Shown here in pieces: positions 6,398-8,827 of a DNA stretch of 8,827 bases. Origin of the DNA: Terrimesophilobacter sp036565765 (GTDB lineage Bacteria > Actinomycetota > Actinomycetes > Actinomycetales > Microbacteriaceae); assembly GCF_036565765.1 (NCBI RefSeq), contig NZ_DATCXP010000020.1. The stretch is one strand, 5' to 3'. Each line of letters begins with the position of its first letter. Positions within the stretch are counted from its first letter, which is position 1. A program made the translations under genes and the position numbers. The notes beneath the pieces are model-generated. The model was not told where the DNA came from and searched no databases. It was given only the letters and a program-made list of their open reading frames with translations.

Positions 6398-6592
6398 ATG
6401 AAGCTGTCCATCGATCTCTCCCCGGCCCAGGCCGACCGTCTACGCCTTGAGGCGGAGCGCCTCGGACTGACCCCGGAAGACCTCGCCAAGGCGGCAATCG
6501 CCGATCTGCTCGCGACAACGGCTGAGGACTTCAAAGCGGCGGCGGATCGGGTACTACAGAAGAACGCGGAGTTGTATCGGCGCCTCGCCTGA
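6398..6592 (+). CDS. Antitoxin of the Doc module (short RHH/Phd-like)
   Basis: This is a 64-residue, highly charged, mostly helical protein: MKLSIDLSPAQADRLRLEAE, then LGLTPEDLAKAAIADLL, and a C-terminal FKAAADRVLQKNAELYRRLA. The first half has a ribbon-helix-helix look (beta strand KLSIDLS, two helices), which would bind the operon's own promoter. The C-terminal helix would neutralise the toxin by blocking its active-site cleft, as Phd does for Doc. It sits directly before doc: its TGA shares one base with the doc ATG (TGATG), the translational-coupling layout of toxin-antitoxin pairs. It lies on the plus strand, opposite to the cassette orientation. Confidence 0.8.
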   Translation: MKLSIDLSPAQADRLRLEAERLGLTPEDLAKAAIADLLATTAEDFKAAADRVLQKNAELYRRLA

Positions 6593-6978
6593 TGCGCTAC
6601 CTCGGGCTGTCGGAAGTCGTCGAGCTTCATCGGCGACTTCTCGAACAGACCGGCGGCGCGGCTGGGATTCGGGATCTCGGCGCGCTCGAATCGGCCCTCG
6701 CTCAGCCCAAGATGGCGCTGGCCGGTCTCGATCTCTATCCCACGCTGGCGGATAAGGCGGCGGCCCTCTGCTTCTCGCTGGTGGGAAACCACCCCTTCGT
6801 CGACGGGAACAAGCGCGTCGGCCATGCTGCCACGGAGACGTTTCTCGTGCTGAACGGCGCAGAGATTGACGCCCACCTTGATGAGCAAGAGCGCGTCATG
6901 CTGGATCTGGCGGCCGGCCGCATCGATCGAGGCCAACTCGCCGACTGGCTGCGTCAGCACCTCAATCCCCGCGCGTAG
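6592..6978 (+). CDS. doc: Doc (death-on-curing) toxin, Fic-fold kinase
   Basis: At 128 residues it is the usual Doc length. The Fic-type active motif is present and intact: HPFVDGNKR at residues 67-75, matching the Doc consensus H-x-F-x-x-[AG]-N-K-R, with the invariant His67 and Arg75. GIRDLGALESALAQP in the N-terminal part and the final GQLADWLRQH also match the death-on-curing family. Characterised Doc phosphorylates elongation factor EF-Tu and stops translation; the antitoxin encoded just upstream relieves this. The start ATG overlaps the antitoxin stop by one base, so the two are coupled. The stop is 9 bases from the attC at 6988-7047. The two genes fill the cassette completely but read backward relative to it. 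Confidence 0.93.
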   Translation: MRYLGLSEVVELHRRLLEQTGGAAGIRDLGALESALAQPKMALAGLDLYPTLADKAAALCFSLVGNHPFVDGNKRVGHAATETFLVLNGAEIDAHLDEQERVMLDLAAGRIDRGQLADWLRQHLNPRA

Positions 6979-6987
6979 CTCCTGTCC

Positions 6988-7047
6988 GTCCGACGCTCCG
7001 GATCAGCGGCGGCGCGACGCTCCGACCGCTGCATGCGGAAGTTAGAG
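6988..7047 (-). repeat. attC site of the RelE/ParE cassette
   Basis: Minus strand: R'' CTCTAAC (7041-7047), left arm TCCGCATGCAGCGGT, right arm CCGCTGATCCGGA, R' GTCGGAC (6988-6994). The left arm carries two extra bases (G, T), so orientation is minus. R'' is the exact complement of GTTAGAG that opens this cassette at 7616-7622. R' has C for the second T of GTT, which may weaken recombination at this junction. Confidence 0.85.
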
Positions 7048-7053
7048 GGCCCA

Positions 7054-7352
7054 TCAGAGACGCGACTGCCAATAGCCGGGCCGGCGACGACCGTGGGCCA
7101 TCGCGACGACCTGACGGCATCACCGCGCAGGATGTACACCAGGCTGAAGGGGTATCTAGGAAACACGTACCGCCGCGCGCGGCTCCCAAAGCGCGGCCAA
7201 GTGCGGGGGCTCGCTGCGACCGCGTCGATCGCCCGCTGCAACTCCTCCCGAAACCCGTCCGCGGCCTCGGGACTTCTCGCGGCATACCAGTCATACGTGG
7301 ATTCCCCCTCCTGCGCTGCAGCAGGATGGAACCGGACCGCCGCTGAGGCCAT
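7054..7352 (-). pseudogene. RelE/ParE-family toxin, frameshifted near its C-terminus
   Basis: The protein begins MASAAVRFHPAAAQEGESTY, then DWYAARSPEAADGFREELQR, FGSRARRYVFPRYPFSLVYI and LRGDAVR. This is the RelE/ParE plasmid-stabilisation fold, which in relatives cuts ribosome-bound mRNA or poisons gyrase. At 7108-7112 one base appears to be missing. In the neighbouring frame the normal ending follows: VVAMAHGRRRPGYWQSRL and a TGA at 7054-7056, just upstream of the attC. Without correction the frame runs on through the attC to 6954 and replaces the C-terminal strand and the basic GRRRPGYW segment, which probably inactivates the toxin. The ATG directly follows the antitoxin stop (TGAATG). The defect could also be an assembly error. 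Its antitoxin gene is intact, a state often tolerated by selection. Confidence 0.8.
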
Positions 7353-7577
7353 TCAGCGCTGGTACAGCCGCGCTCTCAGTTCTTCCCAGGAAACGGCCTG
7401 GATCTGGCCCGAATCTAATTCGGCGATTCGACGCTCTATCTCGGCTCGCCAGACTTCCTCGGCACCTTCCTCCGACTCCGCATCCAGGCTGTCGACCAGA
7501 AGGCGCATGAGTGTCGCCCGCTCCTTCGGATCAAGCCGCATCGCCTCCTCAAACAGTTCGCGCGCCGATTTCGTCAT
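7353..7577 (-). CDS. Addiction-module antitoxin (PF09720 / TIGR02574 type)
   Basis: This is a 74-residue, acidic, all-helical protein: MTKSARELFEEAMRLDPKER, ATLMRLLVDSLDAESEE, then VWRAEIERRIAELDSGQIQ and VSWEELRARL. This order (helix with L-x-P/L-D-P-x-E-R, LL-x-SL, then W-x-x-E-I-x-x-R, the G-x-x-x-x-V-x-W-x-E-L ending) is characteristic of the 'putative addiction module component' antitoxins paired with RelE/ParE toxins. It binds and neutralises the toxin through its C-terminal helix. It is the first gene of cassette 2, reads in cassette direction and is immediately followed by the toxin with no gap. The ATG at 7577 is the first in-frame start after the attC; no strong ribosome site is seen. 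Confidence 0.9.
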   Translation of the reverse strand: MTKSARELFEEAMRLDPKERATLMRLLVDSLDAESEEGAEEVWRAEIERRIAELDSGQIQAVSWEELRARLYQR

Positions 7578-7615
7578 GCGTCGATCCTACCATTCCGGTT
7601 GTCGGGGCGCTGTCC

Positions 7616-7673
7616 CTCTAACGCCCACAGTGAGCGGCGCGCGAAGCGCGTCCGCTCCAGTGTGTGGTTAGCT
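7616..7673 (-). repeat. attC site of the hicBA cassette
   Basis: Minus strand: R'' AGCTAAC (7667-7673), left arm CACTGGAGCGGACGCGC, TTC tip, right arm GCGCGCCGCTCACTGTG, R' GTTAGAG (7616-7622). Extra G and A in the left arm fix minus orientation. R'' is the exact complement of GTTAGCT at 8165-8171, marking the left end of this cassette. Confidence 0.92.
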
Positions 7674-7685
7674 GGTACCGCTTGG

Positions 7686-7898
7686 TCACAAGTCGTCGGG
7701 CCGCAGCCCGGTGCGCTTGGCTATCCGTGCAAGCATGCGCGGCCCGATTTCCTCATCCTCGTGAAAGGCGAATACGAAATCGGTCCACCCGGGCCGGGAG
7801 AGCGTGCGATGGGAGCCCGACTGCCGCTTTACTGCCCACCCGAGTCGCAGGAGGGCCGCCAGCACCCGCCGAGCGCGGGTACTGGGCCATGCGCTCAT
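7686..7898 (-). CDS. hicA: HicA-type mRNA interferase toxin
   Basis: This is a 70-residue HicA (YcfA) protein with a double-stranded-RNA-binding-like fold. The helix STRARRVLAALLRLGWAV is followed by the strand with the catalytic His30 in KRQSGSHRTLSRPG, then the strand TDFVFAFHEDEEI and the helix MLARIAKRTGLRPDDL. The G-S-H motif is the family's active site; HicA cleaves mRNA independently of the ribosome. Its ATG overlaps the stop of hicB by four bases (ATGA), so translation is coupled. The stop lies 12 bases before the attC. The gene reads in cassette direction as the second gene of the integrase-proximal cassette. Confidence 0.9.
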   Translation of the reverse strand: MSAWPSTRARRVLAALLRLGWAVKRQSGSHRTLSRPGWTDFVFAFHEDEEIGPRMLARIAKRTGLRPDDL

Positions 7899-8104
7899 GC
7901 CGCCGCGAACGAAATGCTCAGAAGCTGGGGGCCAGCTTCGCCATGCTCCAGACGTTCCGCGACCACGCGGAGTGCCAACGCCTGGACCTTTGACACCGCG
8001 GAATCCTGATCCTGGCCATACGCTAAAACGCCCGGGAGCTCGAGGACTTCTGCGAGCCAGCGGCCGTCCTCTTCCTGCTCCACCTCGACCTTGAAGGTGA
8101 TCAC
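7895..8104 (-). CDS. hicB: HicB-type antitoxin
   Basis: This is a 69-residue protein with the partial RNase-H-like fold of HicB: FKVEVEQEEDGRWLAEVLEL, PGVLAYGQDQDSAV, then KVQALALRVVAERLEHGE. The pattern E-D-G-x-W-x-A-E-V-x-E-L-P-G-V-x-x-x-G is typical. There is no C-terminal helix-turn-helix or RHH segment, so it belongs to the short HicB class that lacks its own DNA-binding domain; autoregulation by this protein alone is therefore doubtful. The start is GTG at 8104, with GGAGG 10 bases upstream. It precedes hicA, the antitoxin-first order. Confidence 0.9.
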   Translation of the reverse strand: MITFKVEVEQEEDGRWLAEVLELPGVLAYGQDQDSAVSKVQALALRVVAERLEHGEAGPQLLSISFAAA

Positions 8105-8164
8105 GCGTCTATGCCCTCCACGACGATTATACGGTTCCTCCCGCCCGGCCCCAGGCCACGATCC

Positions 8165-8260
8165 AGCTAACTAGAAGTATCCAGCCCCGCACAATCCCGG
8201 CTCGTGCCGGATAACGCGGAGCGGGAGCGGGAGTGGTGCGGATAACTCGGCCCGCGGGGG
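8165..8260 (-). other. Candidate attI region and first cassette junction
   Basis: Minus strand GTTAGCT (8165-8171) marks the start of the first cassette: it is the exact complement of the R'' box of that cassette's attC. Further toward the integrase, GTTATCC occurs twice (8209-8215 and 8240-8246), and CCGGC/GCCGG forms a perfect hairpin at 8197-8210. attI sites combine one simple core with flanking direct repeats bound by the integrase, so these elements are the best candidates. The 277-base stretch 8105-8381 has no gene that I can support; apart from these elements I see nothing in it. A cassette promoter (Pc) could not be identified. Confidence 0.5.
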
Positions 8261-8381
8261 TGGGCGAGATGGGCGGGAGCGGCCTTTGGGGATGCGAGGT
8301 TGCGCATGGCCCGTTTGGCTCTTCCAGTGTTACACGGACCTGGATATTTCCGGGGGTGGGAAGTGCGTGCGGTCGATGAGG

Positions 8382-8827
8382 TCAGACGATCGGCAGGCGG
8401 TCGGCGGGGCTCAGGACGCCGGCGGGGCCGCGATTCAGGACGTGGGTGTAGATCATGGTCGTCGAGACGTCGCGGTGGCCCAGCAGTTCCTGCACCGTGC
8501 GGATGTCGGCGCCATCTTCCAGCAGGTGCGTGGCGAACGAGTGGCGGAAGGTGTGACAGGTGGCGTGCTTGAGGATGCCCTTACTGCGTACCGCCTCGCG
8601 CACGGCGCGCTGCAGCACGGATTCGTGGAGGTGGTGCCGGCGGCGCTGGCTGCTGGCGACGTGGAAGTACGTCCGGGTCGTCGGGAAGACCCATTGCCAG
8701 ATCCACTCCCGGCCGGCGGCGGGGTACTTGCGGCCCAGCGCCCAGGGCAGCTCCACCCAGCCCGCGCCGGCGCGCGTATCCGCCAGGTGCTGCTCGCGGA
8801 CGGTCTCCAGGTGCTTGGCCAAATCGC
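8382..8827 (-). CDS. intI: Integron integrase (IntI-type tyrosine recombinase), C-terminal part
   Basis: This is the catalytic C-terminal portion (about 148 residues) of a tyrosine recombinase; the N-terminus and first catalytic Arg lie beyond the right edge. The feature that separates integron integrases from other recombinases is present: the extra segment VELPWALGRKYPAAGREW followed by IWQWVFP, very like class 1 IntI (LPxALxRKYPxAGxxW). The rest of the active site follows: H-T-F-R in CHTFRHSFATHLL, the second His in LLGHRDVSTTMIYTH and the nucleophile Tyr in that same segment. The C-terminus NRGPAGVLSPADRLP also resembles IntI1. It should catalyse cassette insertion at attI and excision at attC. 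It reads toward the array. The apparent TTG start at 8822 is not real; the frame is open to the window edge. Confidence 0.95.
   Translation of the reverse strand, partial: DLAKHLETVREQHLADTRAGAGWVELPWALGRKYPAAGREWIWQWVFPTTRTYFHVASSQRRRHHLHESVLQRAVREAVRSKGILKHATCHTFRHSFATHLLEDGADIRTVQELLGHRDVSTTMIYTHVLNRGPAGVLSPADRLPIV

Larger units (their letters stand above)
4801..8827 (-). mobile_element. Chromosomal integron: integrase (partial) plus a five-cassette array
   Basis: An integron integrase at the right edge is followed on the same strand by five cassettes separated by attC sites. Approximate cassette limits, cut between G and TT of each GTTRRRY, are 8170-7622 (hicBA), 7621-6994 (antitoxin plus RelE-like), 6993-6317 (Phd-Doc, inverted), 6316-5351 (methyltransferase) and 5350 to about 4831 (phosphatase). 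The pairing of each cassette's left box with its own attC R'' box supports these limits: AGCTAAC/GTTAGCT, CTCTAAC/GTTAGAG and ACCTAAC/GTTAGGT are perfect, while GTCCAAC/GTCGGAC has one mismatch. Cassette 4 is the exception; its R'' is degenerate and matches poorly. The integrase 3' end faces the array, the reverse of the usual layout. Confidence 0.88.

Noticed and set aside
6313..6960. A 215-codon minus-strand open frame opposite Doc
   Set aside because: It is antisense to the intact antitoxin and Doc genes and runs through an attC site; no recognisable domain.
6954..7053. The C-terminal tail of the toxin frame beyond 7054
   Set aside because: It results from the frameshift and reads through attC; the family-type ending is in the neighbouring frame.
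8300..8572. Plus-strand ORF of 90 codons overlapping the integrase end
   Set aside because: It is antisense to conserved integrase residues, Arg/Gly-rich, with no ribosome site.
1..8827. CRISPR arrays, tRNA or rRNA genes
   Set aside because: No regularly spaced repeats, clover-leaf patterns or conserved rRNA stretches were seen. The repeated hairpins in 5.3-7.7 kb are attC sites of differing sequence, not CRISPR repeats.

Overview
This is a GC-rich (roughly two-thirds G+C), gene-dense bacterial window. A PF04392-type ABC substrate-binding protein, an AMP-forming acyl-CoA ligase and a DsrE-family protein suggest an uncultured soil or sediment lineage such as Rokubacteria/Methylomirabilota or a deltaproteobacterium-like group. 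That placement is inference, because no phylogenetic marker is present. Almost every gene lies on the minus strand.

Right half (about 4.8-8.8 kb): a chromosomal integron. The right edge holds the C-terminal part of an integron integrase (8382-8827, minus), with the IntI-specific insertion and the HxxR...H...Y catalytic residues. To its left are four attC recombination sites (7616-7673, 6988-7047, 6311-6368, 5345-5413) and a degenerate terminal site (4801-4837). All four full sites are oriented on the minus strand, judged by unpaired bases in the same arm. Cassette boundaries can be checked internally: the R' box opening a cassette is the reverse complement of the R'' box of that cassette's own attC in three of five cases, nearly so in a fourth, and poorly in cassette 4. 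The cassettes, in order from the integrase, carry hicB-hicA; an addiction-module antitoxin with a frameshifted RelE/ParE-type toxin; a Phd-like antitoxin plus Doc in inverted orientation; a SAM-dependent methyltransferase; and a Cys-based phosphatase. The integrase is transcribed toward the cassettes and in the same direction. This is the reverse of the classical layout and resembles the inverted integrons described in Treponema.

Left half (1-4.8 kb): chromosomal backbone. From the right it holds an acyl-CoA ligase split by a frameshift, a scar of gene fragments (cupin piece on plus, ankyrin piece on minus), a DsrE-family gene, a periplasmic ABC substrate-binding protein, a remnant of a dihydrofolate-reductase-like gene, a small cupin protein and a truncated membrane-anchored alpha/beta hydrolase.

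The most interesting item outside the integron is the DsrE-family gene (2329-2688). Its frame is interrupted by a single UGA exactly where the family has the first Cys of a C-G-A-C motif. The frame then continues to a normal C-terminus, and a 6-bp stem with a G-starting 11-nt loop lies 9 nt after the UGA. This looks like a selenocysteine protein.

A 26-bp motif with compensatory arm changes occurs upstream of both this gene and the cassette methyltransferase. Three frameshifts (ligase, RelE/ParE toxin, DHFR-like remnant) may be real decay or assembly errors.
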